Positions 33,414-42,198 of a stretch of 55,428 nt of DNA are shown here, one piece after another. Source of the DNA: Clostridiales bacterium (GTDB taxonomy: Bacteria > Bacillota > Clostridia > Christensenellales > CAG-138); the NCBI GenBank assembly GCA_004558825.1, contig SFDB01000009.1, positions 1 through 55,428 of the forward strand. The letters run 5' to 3'. A program made the position numbers and the translations under genes. The notes below the pieces were generated by a model. It was not told where the DNA came from, did not search any database, and was given only the letters and a program-made list of their open reading frames with translations. The first letter of the stretch is position 1; every line of letters starts with the position of its first letter.

Positions 33414-34274
33414 ATGCGAATGGTGGTTTTAACTAAAAAGGCATTGATAATAAGTATCGTAGTCATTGCCTGCATACTTCTTGCTGTCATACTTGTGACG
33501 TCGATGGGCGAGGGCAACTCGTCACCGGCGCTCGACAGGGCAGGAAACGGTGCCGAAAGCGGGCGTGAAAGCAATGGCGGCGAGATAGCGCTCGAGCAGT
33601 ATACGCTCGACGTTATGGCGGGAAAGCATAAGGAGCTGCCAGTATACAGCGTTGGGCGCGACGACAAAAAGATTGCATTGACTATTGACGCGGCGTGGGA
33701 GGACGACAAGACGCCTTTTATACTTGAAGAGCTGGAAAGAGAGGGTATACACGCGACGTTTTTTATCTGCGGATTCTGGGCCGAAAAGTATCCCGACAAC
33801 ATAAAAGCGATTGCAGCTGCGGGGCATGAGCTTGGCAACCATAGCCTGACGCATCCGCACATGAGCAAGCTGAGCGCACAGCAGATACGCAACGAGCTTA
33901 CGAAATTCGATGATCTTATGGAATCAGTAACGGGCAGCAGAACAAAGCTTTTCAGGGCGCCGTACGGCGAATATAACGACAACGTAATTCTGACGGTGCG
34001 CGAAATGGGATATACTCCCGTCCAGTGGGACATAGACACGATAGATTGGAAAGAGGAGCGCAGCGCACAGACGATACTTGATACGGTGCTTGGCAAGCTC
34101 CATTCGGGGTGCATAATACTTTGCCACAACAATGGCTTTAAGATAAAGGAATACTTGCCGACGCTTATAAAGACTGCAAAATCGCAGGGGTATGAATTTG
34201 TAACGCTTTCGGAGCTGCTTTTGCAGGGCGAGACGATAATAGACGTTAACGGTGTGCAGCGTTCGAAGTCGTAA
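33414..34274 (+). CDS. Membrane-anchored polysaccharide deacetylase, PdaB-like
   Basis: The 286-residue product has a short cytoplasmic head, one transmembrane helix (about residues 8-28), a Gly/Ser/Glu linker and a NodB domain. NodB motifs: ALTIDAAWEDD (motif 1; the family TFDDG is changed to TIDAAW, as in sporulation deacetylases), GNHSLTHPHM (motif 2, metal histidines), RAPYGEYND (motif 3) and LCHNN (motif 5). It would remove acetyl groups from cell-wall or spore-cortex glycans outside the membrane. GGGAGGCG precedes the ATG. It is divergent from recD2. Confidence 0.85.
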   Translation: MRMVVLTKKALIISIVVIACILLAVILVTSMGEGNSSPALDRAGNGAESGRESNGGEIALEQYTLDVMAGKHKELPVYSVGRDDKKIALTIDAAWEDDKTPFILEELEREGIHATFFICGFWAEKYPDNIKAIAAAGHELGNHSLTHPHMSKLSAQQIRNELTKFDDLMESVTGSRTKLFRAPYGEYNDNVILTVREMGYTPVQWDIDTIDWKEERSAQTILDTVLGKLHSGCIILCHNNGFKIKEYLPTLIKTAKSQGYEFVTLSELLLQGETIIDVNGVQRSKS

Positions 34275-34300
34275 AAACTATTGCGGTAAATCAAAAATCC

Positions 34301-34330
34301 GAAAAGCGGCTCGGTCGATGGCCGCTTTTC
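34301..34330 (+). terminator. Hairpin terminator after the deacetylase gene
   Basis: GAAAAGCGGC (34301-34310) and GCCGCTTTTC (34321-34330) form a perfect 10-bp stem with a 10-base loop; the T-run is in the right arm. A TATAAT at 34364-34369 just downstream may be the -10 box of the methyltransferase gene. Confidence 0.75.
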
Positions 34331-34394
34331 GCAGTTCCGCCCGAGGAAGCTTTCACGGCGTGATATAATAGCACTAAATCTGAGGTAAAAGGGG

Positions 34395-34949
34395 ATGGCT
34401 CGAATGCGGATAAGCATTGACAAGGAGATGACGGGAGAAATACTTGACATAGGCGGGGGAGGCGAAGGCATAATCGGCCGCGTGTACGGCCAACAGGTGA
34501 CGGCGATAGACAATATACAAGAGGAGCTTGACGAAGCGCCATCAAGCTGCAAAAAAATGCTCATGGATGCATCTGAGCTTGAGTTTTCAGATGAAACGTT
34601 TGACCATGTTACATTCTTTTTTTCACTTATGTACATGGACAAGCAGACGCAGCGAAGCGCGTTGAGCGAAGCGACCCGAGTGTTGAAGAAAGGGGGCTCG
34701 ATCAGAATTTGGGATGCGGACATAGATTCGGCGTATCCCGATGCGTTTATTGCTGAGCTTGATGTAGATATGCCGCGCGAGCGGCTGCACACAGTGTACG
34801 GAATAATCAAGCCCGATGCATCGCAGAGAGCGGAGACGTTTGTGGAGCTTTGCAAAGGAATGGGGCTTTTGCTTGATGAAAAAAGCTTAGACACGGGATG
34901 GTTCTATTTAAGCTTCATAAAGCCGCTCAGCCGCACCACGGCTCGATAA
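34395..34949 (+). CDS. Small class I SAM-dependent methyltransferase
   Basis: The 184-residue product has the Rossmann SAM motif EILDIGGGGEGIIGRVYG, the acidic residue after strand 2 (TAIDN), a motif 2 stretch LMDASELEFSDETFDHVTFF, and the family post-motif SEATRVLKKGGSIRIWD. The methyl acceptor is unknown. It lacks a long N-terminal region and is shorter than many relatives. AAAGGGG precedes the ATG. It has terminators on both sides, so it is a single gene. Confidence 0.8.
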   Translation: MARMRISIDKEMTGEILDIGGGGEGIIGRVYGQQVTAIDNIQEELDEAPSSCKKMLMDASELEFSDETFDHVTFFFSLMYMDKQTQRSALSEATRVLKKGGSIRIWDADIDSAYPDAFIAELDVDMPRERLHTVYGIIKPDASQRAETFVELCKGMGLLLDEKSLDTGWFYLSFIKPLSRTTAR

Positions 34950-34978
34950 ATAACATACCTTGCCGTGAGCCGTTTTTG
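34938..34978 (+). terminator. Terminator overlapping the end of the methyltransferase gene
   Basis: ACGGCTC (34938-34944) and GAGCCGT (34967-34973) pair across a 22-base loop, followed by TTTTG. The left arm is inside the coding region. Confidence 0.6.
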
Positions 34979-35005
34979 TTTTGATGACGTGCGAGCCGAA
35001 AAACA

Positions 35006-35034
35006 TTGACATTCACGCGGCGCGATGCTACGAT
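35006..35034 (+). promoter_or_regulatory. Predicted promoter of the histidine-degradation operon
   Basis: TTGACA (35006-35011) and TACGAT (35029-35034) are 17 bases apart, 37 bases before the TTG start of hutH. I see no clear operator or attenuator in the short leader. Confidence 0.6.
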
Positions 35035-35071
35035 AACTTTGGATTATTATGTATATATGGAGGTAGTTGTT

Positions 35072-36625
35072 TTGCATTGTAATCCTGCTGAAATAAATGA
35101 AGTGATTATTACGGGTTCGGGACTTACCATCGAAAAAGCCGTGGCTGTGGCCCGATTCGGAGCACATGTAAGCGTCGCCGACAGCGCCGTCGCGGCCATG
35201 CGTAAATCAAGGGCGCTTGTGGAGAAAATACTCGATGAGAACCGCGTCGCATACGGCATAAGCACCGGCTTTGGTGAGTTTTCCAAGGTATCGATAGGTG
35301 TGGACAAGAGCGGCGAGCTTCAGGAGAACCTTATTCTGAGCCATTGCGTTGCCGTCGGTTCGTTCTTGAAGGAAGAAGTCGTTCGCGCGATGATGCTCCT
35401 GCGCGCAAACGCGCTTTGCAACGGTAAATCGGGCATTCGCCCTGAGATAGTGCTCGCGCTCGTTGAAATGATAAATAAACGCGTGCATCCGTGCGTGCCT
35501 CAAAAAGGATCGCTCGGAGCGAGCGGCGACCTTGCACCGCTTGCGCATATGGTGCTCCCGCTTATCGGCAGGGGCGAAGCGATGTACGATGGCAGACGCA
35601 TGGACGGCGCGGAGGCGATGAAGCTTGCCGGCATAGAGACGTTTCATCTCAAAGCAAAGGAAGGGCTTGCGCTTATAAACGGAACGCAGTGCATGACGGC
35701 TGTCGGCACACTTTCATGCTACGATACGTTCAGGGCGGCTCAGCTTGCGGATATTGTCTCATCGATGACGATGGAGGCGCTCACGGCGCTGTTGAACGCG
35801 TTTGATCCGAGGGTACATGAGGTACGCCCGCATAAAGGGCAGCAGACGGTTGCGCGTAATATAAGGCTGCTTTCGAAGGGCAGCGAAGTGCTGGAAAATT
35901 CACAGGGCTTGAGAGTGCAGGACGCATACGCGATACGCTGTCTGCCGCAGGTTCACGGCGCCTGCAGAGATGCGATATCTTATGTTTGGAACGTGCTTGA
36001 GGTCGAAATGAACTCAGTCACTGATAACCCGTTGCTTTTCCTTGACGATGAGAGCGTGATTTCGGGCGGAAACTTCCATGGTGAGCCCGTAGCGCTTGCT
36101 ATGGATTTTCTTGGTATCGCGGCAAGCGAAATAGCGAATATATCCGAAAGACGCATGGAGCGCCTTGTGAATCCTGCTCTTTCAAACGGCCTGCCTGCAT
36201 TCCTGACGCCGCACGGCGGGCTTAATTCCGGCTATATGATTTGTCAATACAGCTGCGCTTCGCTTGTGTCCGAAAATAAGGTGCTTGCGCATCCCGCGAG
36301 CGTCGATTCGATACCGAGCTCCGCAAATCAGGAGGATCACGTTTCCATGGGAACGACTGCCGCGAGAAAGAGCGCCGATATAATCGATAATACGATGTCG
36401 GTGCTTGCGTTCGAACTCATGGGCGCTGTTCAGGGAATAGACCTGCGTGGCAGTGTAGAAAATATTTCCCCGGTACATAAGGCAATATTCGACCTTGTTC
36501 GTGAGGATGTGGCTTTTTATGACCATGACAGGGAGATAAGATGCGATATTGAAAAAATGAACAAGATCATCCGCAGTGGAAGAATTGAGAAGCTTGTAAC
36601 GGAAATGATTCCCGATTTCGAATAA
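35072..36625 (+). CDS. hutH: Histidine ammonia-lyase
   Basis: The 517-residue enzyme converts histidine to trans-urocanate and ammonia, the first step of the Hut pathway. The self-forming MIO cofactor triad Ala-Ser-Gly is at residues 150-152 in GSLGASGDLAPLAHM. The active-site tyrosine stretch AYGISTGFGEFS and the EDHVSMGTTAARK segment are present. TTG 35072 is chosen because GGAGG lies 8 bases upstream; an in-frame ATG at 35057 has no such site. First gene of a hutH-hutU-ftcD-hutI operon. Confidence 0.95.
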   Translation: MHCNPAEINEVIITGSGLTIEKAVAVARFGAHVSVADSAVAAMRKSRALVEKILDENRVAYGISTGFGEFSKVSIGVDKSGELQENLILSHCVAVGSFLKEEVVRAMMLLRANALCNGKSGIRPEIVLALVEMINKRVHPCVPQKGSLGASGDLAPLAHMVLPLIGRGEAMYDGRRMDGAEAMKLAGIETFHLKAKEGLALINGTQCMTAVGTLSCYDTFRAAQLADIVSSMTMEALTALLNAFDPRVHEVRPHKGQQTVARNIRLLSKGSEVLENSQGLRVQDAYAIRCLPQVHGACRDAISYVWNVLEVEMNSVTDNPLLFLDDESVISGGNFHGEPVALAMDFLGIAASEIANISERRMERLVNPALSNGLPAFLTPHGGLNSGYMICQYSCASLVSENKVLAHPASVDSIPSSANQEDHVSMGTTAARKSADIIDNTMSVLAFELMGAVQGIDLRGSVENISPVHKAIFDLVREDVAFYDHDREIRCDIEKMNKIIRSGRIEKLVTEMIPDFE

Positions 36626-36659
36626 ACTTGCAGAGCAATATAAGCAGGAGGGCTTTGAT

Positions 36660-38672
36660 ATGAAAAACGAGGACCTTATTGAAAGACTGTTCGGCGGCGA
36701 ACTGCCCCCGTATCCGTCGTTCAAAGAGGGGATACGCAGAGCGCCGCACCGTGAATCGCATTTGAGCGAAGCCGACATGGAGCTTGCGCTTAAAAATGCG
36801 CTCAGGTATATCCCGAAGAAGCATCACGAGGCGCTTGCGCCCGAGTTCATGCGCGAACTCAAGGAGCATGGACGCATATACGGCTACCGCTTCAGGCCTG
36901 AGGGCGAGCTTCACGGCAAGCCGATAGACGAGTATGAAGGCAGGTGCATCGAGGGACGCGCGTGTCAGGTGATGATCGACAACAATCTTGATTTTGACGT
37001 GGCGCTTTATCCGTACGAGCTTGTAACGTACGGCGAGACGGGACAGGTATGTCAGAACTGGATGCAGTACCGTCTGATAAAAGAATATCTGAAAGAGCTT
37101 ACCCAGGAGCAGACGCTCGTGGTCGAGTCGGGTCATCCCCTCGGACTTTTCCGCTCGCATAAATTTTCGCCGAGAGTGATAATCTCAAACGGCCTCATGG
37201 TAGGAATGTTTGACAATCAGGCGGATTTCAACCGCGCGGCAGCGTTGGGCGTAGCGAACTACGGCCAAATGACGGCGGGCGGCTGGATGTACATAGGCCC
37301 GCAGGGAATAGTACACGGCACATTTAACACGCTCCTCAACGCGGGAAGGCTCAAGCTTGGAATACCTCAAAACGAGGACCTCACGGGCAGACTGTTTGTT
37401 TCCGCGGGGCTTGGCGGAATGAGCGGAGCACAGGGCAAGGCGGCCGAAATAGCGGGCGCGGTGTCGATAATAGCAGAGGTAGATATATCGAGAATAATGA
37501 CGCGCTATGAGCAGGGATGGGTAAACCGCTATACGGATTCGCTTGCTCAGGCGGTAGAATGGGCGAAAGAAGAGCTGGCGGCGAAGAGACCGTGCGCGAT
37601 AGCGTATAACGGCAACGTCGTAGACCTGCTCGAGTATCTTATCGAGAATAATGTCCACGTTGACCTGCTTTCCGATCAGACGTCGTGCCATGTACCGTAT
37701 GACGGCGGCTACTGCCCTCAGGGGATAACATTCGAGGAGCGTACGCGACTTCTTGATGAAGACAAGGAAACGTTTGTAAAGCTCGTTAACAAGTCGCTTG
37801 TGCATCACTATGAGCTTATCTGCGAGCTCGATAAGCGCGGCACATATTTCTTCGATTACGGCAACAGCTTCCTTAAAGCCGTATACGATGCAGGTGTAAA
37901 GGAAATATGCAAAAACGGCGTCGATGAGAAGGACGGATTTATATTCCCTTCATACGTTGAGGATATACTCGGACCGCAGCTGTTTGACTACGGATACGGT
38001 CCGTTCCGTTGGGTGTGCCTCAGCGGAAAGCAGGAGGATCTCGATGCGACCGACCGCGCAGCTATGGAATGTATCGATCCGAACCGCCGCTATCAGGACA
38101 GGGATAACTACGTCTGGGTGCGCGACGCGAAGAAAAATAAACTCGTTGTCGGCACAAAGGCACGAATACTATATCAGGACGCAATGGGCAGAATGAAGAT
38201 AGCGCTTAAGTTTAACGAAATGGTCAGAAATGGCGAAATAGGCCCCGTAATGCTTGGACGCGACCACCACGATACGGGCGGAACAGATTCGCCTTTCCGC
38301 GAGACGTCGAACATAAAGGATGGCTCGAACATAATGGCCGATATGGCGATACAGTGCTATGCAGGCAATGCGGCGAGAGGCATGAGCCTTATCGCGCTTC
38401 ACAATGGCGGCGGAGTCGGTATCGGCAAGTCGATAAACGGAGGCTTTGGAATGGTCCTTGACGGAAGCGAGCGCGTTGACACAATACTATCCATGGCGAT
38501 GCCTTGGGATACGATGTGCGGCGTTGCGAGGAGGGCTTGGGCGAGAAACGAAAACTCCATTTCGACGGTAATTGAGTATAACGAAGCAAACAAGCTTACG
38601 GATCATATCACGCTGCCGAACATAGCGTGCGATGAGCTTGTGAAGAAAACGGTAAAAGAGTTCAATAAATAA
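36660..38672 (+). CDS. hutU: Urocanate hydratase, long form
   Basis: The 670-residue enzyme hydrates urocanate to 4-imidazolone-5-propionate using tightly bound NAD+. Family segments include QNWMQYRLIKEYL, TAGGWMYIGPQGIVHGTFNT, GGMSGAQGKAAEIAGA and the active-site DQTSCHVPYDGGYCPQG. It is longer than the ~555-residue Bacillus and Pseudomonas enzymes, with extra sequence at the N-terminus and between the NAD domain and the C-terminal core. I take it for the long subfamily. AGGAGGG precedes the ATG. Confidence 0.94.
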   Translation: MKNEDLIERLFGGELPPYPSFKEGIRRAPHRESHLSEADMELALKNALRYIPKKHHEALAPEFMRELKEHGRIYGYRFRPEGELHGKPIDEYEGRCIEGRACQVMIDNNLDFDVALYPYELVTYGETGQVCQNWMQYRLIKEYLKELTQEQTLVVESGHPLGLFRSHKFSPRVIISNGLMVGMFDNQADFNRAAALGVANYGQMTAGGWMYIGPQGIVHGTFNTLLNAGRLKLGIPQNEDLTGRLFVSAGLGGMSGAQGKAAEIAGAVSIIAEVDISRIMTRYEQGWVNRYTDSLAQAVEWAKEELAAKRPCAIAYNGNVVDLLEYLIENNVHVDLLSDQTSCHVPYDGGYCPQGITFEERTRLLDEDKETFVKLVNKSLVHHYELICELDKRGTYFFDYGNSFLKAVYDAGVKEICKNGVDEKDGFIFPSYVEDILGPQLFDYGYGPFRWVCLSGKQEDLDATDRAAMECIDPNRRYQDRDNYVWVRDAKKNKLVVGTKARILYQDAMGRMKIALKFNEMVRNGEIGPVMLGRDHHDTGGTDSPFRETSNIKDGSNIMADMAIQCYAGNAARGMSLIALHNGGGVGIGKSINGGFGMVLDGSERVDTILSMAMPWDTMCGVARRAWARNENSISTVIEYNEANKLTDHITLPNIACDELVKKTVKEFNK

Positions 38673-38687
38673 GCGGAGGATATAAAA

Positions 38688-39581
38688 ATGGCAAAGCTGG
38701 TAGAGTGCATACCGAACGTATCGGAAGGCAGACGTACAGAGGTCATAGAGAGTATTGTCGGTGTCATTAAGGAGGTGCCGGGCGTAGTGCTTCTTGACTA
38801 CTCGTCGGATGCAAGCCACAACAGGAGTGTTATCACAATGGTCGGTGACCCCGACAGCGTAGGCGAAGCGGCGTTCCGCCTTGCGAAGGCTGCGCGCGAC
38901 AATATCGACCTTAACCATCATACGGGCGAGCATCCGAGAATGGGCGCTATCGACGTAATACCGTTTGTACCAATAAAGGAAATGTCGGTCGCAGAGTGCG
39001 TGGAGCTTTCCAAGAAGGTAGGCGAGAGGATCTACAACGAGCTTTCGATTCCCGTATTTCTCTATGAGGAATCGGCCACGGCGCCGCACAGAAAGAACCT
39101 TGCCGCAATAAGAAAGGGCCAGTTTGAGGGCATGGCGGAGAAGGTTAAGCAGGACAAGTGGCATCCCGATTACGGCAATGACGAGATACATCCCACGGCA
39201 GGCGTTGTGGCCGTTGGAGCGCGCGCACCTCTCGTGGCGTTTAACATTAATCTCGGCACGAGCGATATAACAGTTGCCGACAAGATAGCGAAAATAATCC
39301 GCGAGTCGAGCGGCGGCCTCAAATATGTCAAGGCGCTTGGTGTGATGCTTGAGGATAGAAACATAGCTCAGGTTTCCATAAATATGTGCAACTATGAAAA
39401 GACGCCTCTTTACCGCGTATTCGAGCTTGTTCGCGCCGAAGCGGCGCGTTACGGCGTGAACATAATCGGCAGCGAGATAATAGGCCTTACGCCCATGGGC
39501 GCGCTGATAGATACAGCCGAGTATTATCTTAAGATAGAGAATTTTTCACGCGCCCAGGTGCTTGAGAACAGGTTGATGTAA
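38688..39581 (+). CDS. ftcD: Glutamate formimidoyltransferase
   Basis: The 297-residue product equals the N-terminal half of animal FTCD. It moves the formimino group of N-formimino-glutamate to THF, releasing glutamate. It opens MAKLVECIPNVSEGRR, with the active-site histidine in DYSSDASHNRSVITMVG, then HPRMGAIDVIPFVPI and GVVAVGARAPLVAFNINL. GCGGAGG precedes the ATG. The cyclodeaminase that would complete the reaction is fused to the next gene. Confidence 0.95.
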   Translation: MAKLVECIPNVSEGRRTEVIESIVGVIKEVPGVVLLDYSSDASHNRSVITMVGDPDSVGEAAFRLAKAARDNIDLNHHTGEHPRMGAIDVIPFVPIKEMSVAECVELSKKVGERIYNELSIPVFLYEESATAPHRKNLAAIRKGQFEGMAEKVKQDKWHPDYGNDEIHPTAGVVAVGARAPLVAFNINLGTSDITVADKIAKIIRESSGGLKYVKALGVMLEDRNIAQVSINMCNYEKTPLYRVFELVRAEAARYGVNIIGSEIIGLTPMGALIDTAEYYLKIENFSRAQVLENRLM

Positions 39582-39593
39582 GGAAACGCCGCA

Positions 39594-41489
39594 ATGCCTG
39601 CTTCAAAGATAATATTTAATATTGGCGTTCTTGCGACAGCCATGGGTCGTCACGCCAAAGCGGGACGAGAGCAAGGCGACATCATGATGCTTGAGAATGC
39701 GTACATTGCACTCGAAGGCGAAAAGATATCCTTCATCGGAACGGGCGACATTGACTATGCTCTGATAGGCGCCGATACGCAGTTTATTGACGCCAAGGAG
39801 CGTCTTGTTACGGCAGGCCTTGTTGATGCGCATACGCATCTTGTGTTTGGCGGCTGGCGTGAGCATGAGCTGTCGATGAAGCTCAAGGGAGTTGCGTATC
39901 TTGATATACTGAAGGCCGGAGGCGGTATACTTTCGACCGTCAGGAGCACGCGTGTGGCCACGAAGGATGAGCTGAAGGAAAAGACTCTTGAGGCGCTCAA
40001 GGCCATGCTTGTGCTTGGCACGACGACGTGCGAAGCAAAAAGCGGATACGGCTTATCGCTCGACGACGAAGTAAAGCAGCTCAACGTCGTGAAGGAGCTT
40101 AGTCATGCGCAGCCTGTTGAGCTTGTGTCGACGTTTATGGCCGCACATGCGGTGCCTGAAGAATACAAAAACGATAAGGAAGCATACATAAAACTCATAA
40201 TCGATGAGATGCTCCCTTACGTTAACGAGCGTGGGCTCGCGGAGTTTTGCGACGTATTCTGTGAAACGGGCGTGTTCTCTGCGGACGAGTCGAGGCGAAT
40301 ACTCAGCGCCGCAAAGTCGCTCGGCATGGGACTTAAGATACATGCAGATGAGATAGACGCTATAGGCGGCGCGGAGCTTGCGGGTGAACTGAACGCTGTT
40401 AGCGCCGAACACCTTATTGCAGCCAGAAAGAGCGGAATCGACAGCATGGCAAATGGCGGAACGATTGCGGTTCTGCTGCCTGCGACGTCATTTTATCTGG
40501 GCAAGGACTTTGCGCCTGCGCGGTTGATGATAGAGAGCGGCGTCCCCGTAGCTGTGGCAAGCGACTTTAACCCGGGCTCGACGCCAAATTTGTCGCTCCA
40601 GCTTCCGATGAACATCGCCTGCTATAAATACGCCATGACTCCGGAAGAGGTGTTGACTGCCGTTACGCTCAACGCGGCGGCGGCCATAAACAGGGCGGAA
40701 ACGCTCGGTACGCTTGAAGTTGGTAAGCAGGCGGACATACTGATATGGAACGCGCCGAATCTTGATAGGATATTCTACAGATACGGCTCAAACCAAGTGG
40801 ATACGGTTATAAAGAAAGGAAACATTATTGTAATGGATGGTAAAGTGACAGAAAACGTCAGGCTTAAGGATATGCGCGTTTGCGACTTTATAGATCTGCT
40901 TGCGTCCGAAGCTCCCGCGCCCGGCGGAGGAAGCGCTTCGGCTCTTGCGGGCGCTATGGGCATCGGCCTTGCAGCAATGACTGCAAGACTGACGGTCGGA
41001 AAACCCAAGTATGCTGAGCACGACGAACTTATGAAAAGCATAATTGCCAAGACATCGCCCATGGTTGAGCAGATGACGAACGGCATAGATAAAGACACAG
41101 ATGCCTACAACGTCGTATCGGGCGTATTTAAGATGCCCAAATCGAATGACGAGGAGAAGGCTGCGCGCAAGTCTGCCATGCAGAGCGCATTGAAAAATGC
41201 GGCACTTGTTCCGTTTGAGCTGCTTGAGAACTGTGAACGTGCGCTTATGGCGCTTACCGAGTGCGTAGGTACGATTAACCCGAACTGCTACAGTGACCTT
41301 GGTTCGGGTGCGGCTAACCTCAGGAGTGCGGCTCAGGGCGCATGGCTCAACGTCCTCATTAACATCGGCGGGCTTGCTGACAAAGAGTTTGCCGCAGACC
41401 TTAAAGAGCGTGGACAAAAGTGTATAAGCAACTGCTACAGACTTGCCGACGAGGCGTTCAATAGGATTCAGGCTTTGATTGAAGGCTGA
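39594..41489 (+). CDS. hutI: Imidazolonepropionase fused to formimidoyl-THF cyclodeaminase
   Basis: One uninterrupted frame of 631 residues. Residues 1-~418 are imidazolonepropionase with metal ligands H80 and H82 (VDAHTHLVFGG), H250 (KIHADEID), H273 (SAEHL) and D324 (VASDFNPGS). It opens the imidazolone ring to N-formimino-glutamate. Residues ~424-631 are an FTCD-C/FchA domain with APAPGGGSASALAGAMG (440-456), DTDAY (501-505) and NCYSDLGSGA (564-573). It releases ammonia to give 5,10-methenyl-THF. The joint (VMDGKVTENVRLKDM) has almost no linker. Animals fuse the same domain to formimidoyltransferase instead. The steps before and after FtcD are thus on one polypeptide. Confidence 0.93.
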   Translation: MPASKIIFNIGVLATAMGRHAKAGREQGDIMMLENAYIALEGEKISFIGTGDIDYALIGADTQFIDAKERLVTAGLVDAHTHLVFGGWREHELSMKLKGVAYLDILKAGGGILSTVRSTRVATKDELKEKTLEALKAMLVLGTTTCEAKSGYGLSLDDEVKQLNVVKELSHAQPVELVSTFMAAHAVPEEYKNDKEAYIKLIIDEMLPYVNERGLAEFCDVFCETGVFSADESRRILSAAKSLGMGLKIHADEIDAIGGAELAGELNAVSAEHLIAARKSGIDSMANGGTIAVLLPATSFYLGKDFAPARLMIESGVPVAVASDFNPGSTPNLSLQLPMNIACYKYAMTPEEVLTAVTLNAAAAINRAETLGTLEVGKQADILIWNAPNLDRIFYRYGSNQVDTVIKKGNIIVMDGKVTENVRLKDMRVCDFIDLLASEAPAPGGGSASALAGAMGIGLAAMTARLTVGKPKYAEHDELMKSIIAKTSPMVEQMTNGIDKDTDAYNVVSGVFKMPKSNDEEKAARKSAMQSALKNAALVPFELLENCERALMALTECVGTINPNCYSDLGSGAANLRSAAQGAWLNVLINIGGLADKEFAADLKERGQKCISNCYRLADEAFNRIQALIEG

Positions 41490-41498
41490 ATGATATGA

Positions 41499-41527
41499 AA
41501 CGGGCTGCCGCTTGGCGGCCCGTTTTT
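41499..41527 (+). terminator. Terminator at the end of the hut operon
   Basis: AACGGGCTGCCGC and GCGGCCCGTT form a strong stem with a short TTG loop, followed by TTTTG. The pcp start is 15 bases beyond, so pcp is expressed by read-through or from an undetected promoter. Confidence 0.85.
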
Positions 41528-41541
41528 GCAAAGGAGAATAT

Positions 41542-42150
41542 ATGGAAAACAAGGCCGTGGTTATAACCTGCTTTGAGCCGTTCGGCGGCGAGAGCGTAAA
41601 TGCATCGGAGGAGCTTGTAAAAATGCTTCCTGATGAGATAGGGGGATGCCGCATAGTAAAGCTGCGTCTTCCTACGTCGTTCATGAAGTGCCGCGATGCG
41701 CTAATGCGCGCCATGGATGAATATAACCCGTGTGCCGTGATAAGCTTTGGAGAGGCGGGAGGACGGAGCGATATAACACCTGAATTTGTGGCGATAAATT
41801 GGCGTGATGCGCGTATATGTGATAACAGCGGATATAAGCCGGAGGGCGAGCCCATAATCGACGGAGCGGACAGGGCATATTTTACAACGCTTCCCGTAAA
41901 AGTGATTGTGAACGCGTTACGGGATAAGGGTGCGCCTGCAAAAATATCATATTCATGTGGAACGTATGTTTGCAACGAAGCCATGTACTCTGCGCTCTAT
42001 ACCGCTGATGTGCGGAAAAAGAGCATTGCGTGCGGGTTTATACATGTGCCAACTTTGAAAGGCATGAGTGAGAGTGCGCTGGGTTTGGAACATGTTTGCG
42101 ACGCGATGATATATGCTCTCGGTGAAGCGATGCGTGAAATTGCGAAATAG
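41542..42150 (+). CDS. pcp: Pyroglutamyl peptidase (pyrrolidone-carboxylate peptidase)
   Basis: The 202-residue cysteine peptidase removes N-terminal pyroglutamate. The triad is visible as Glu81 (TPEFVAIN), Cys144 (SCGTYVCNE) and His168 (GFIHVP), at the usual positions. ATG 41542 follows AAAGGAG; the frame extends upstream into the terminator but lacks a site there. Being next to the hut genes it may feed glutamate metabolism, though the terminator between them argues against tight co-expression. Confidence 0.92.
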   Translation: MENKAVVITCFEPFGGESVNASEELVKMLPDEIGGCRIVKLRLPTSFMKCRDALMRAMDEYNPCAVISFGEAGGRSDITPEFVAINWRDARICDNSGYKPEGEPIIDGADRAYFTTLPVKVIVNALRDKGAPAKISYSCGTYVCNEAMYSALYTADVRKKSIACGFIHVPTLKGMSESALGLEHVCDAMIYALGEAMREIAK

Positions 42151-42169
42151 TTATTCTTAATGATATAAT
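42140..42169 (+). promoter_or_regulatory. Predicted promoter of nrdR-pgeF
   Basis: TTGCGA (42140-42145) and TATAAT (42164-42169) with an 18-base spacer overlap the end of pcp. nrdR starts 29 bases downstream, behind AAAAGGAG. Confidence 0.5.
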
Positions 42170-42198
42170 TTACCTAATGGGCGAAAAGGAGACCGGAT

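Noticed and set aside
33248..34894. 548-residue minus-strand ORF
   Set aside because: It is antisense to the deacetylase and methyltransferase genes and very Ser-rich, as expected from a reverse frame.
40830..40880. HutI fusion as a sequencing artefact
   Set aside because: One frame runs through with motifs intact on both sides, and no stop or shift signal is visible; kept as a real fusion, although resequencing could still change this.
40788..41984. 398-residue minus-strand ORF
   Set aside because: It is antisense to the HutI fusion and pcp, both of which have clear motifs.
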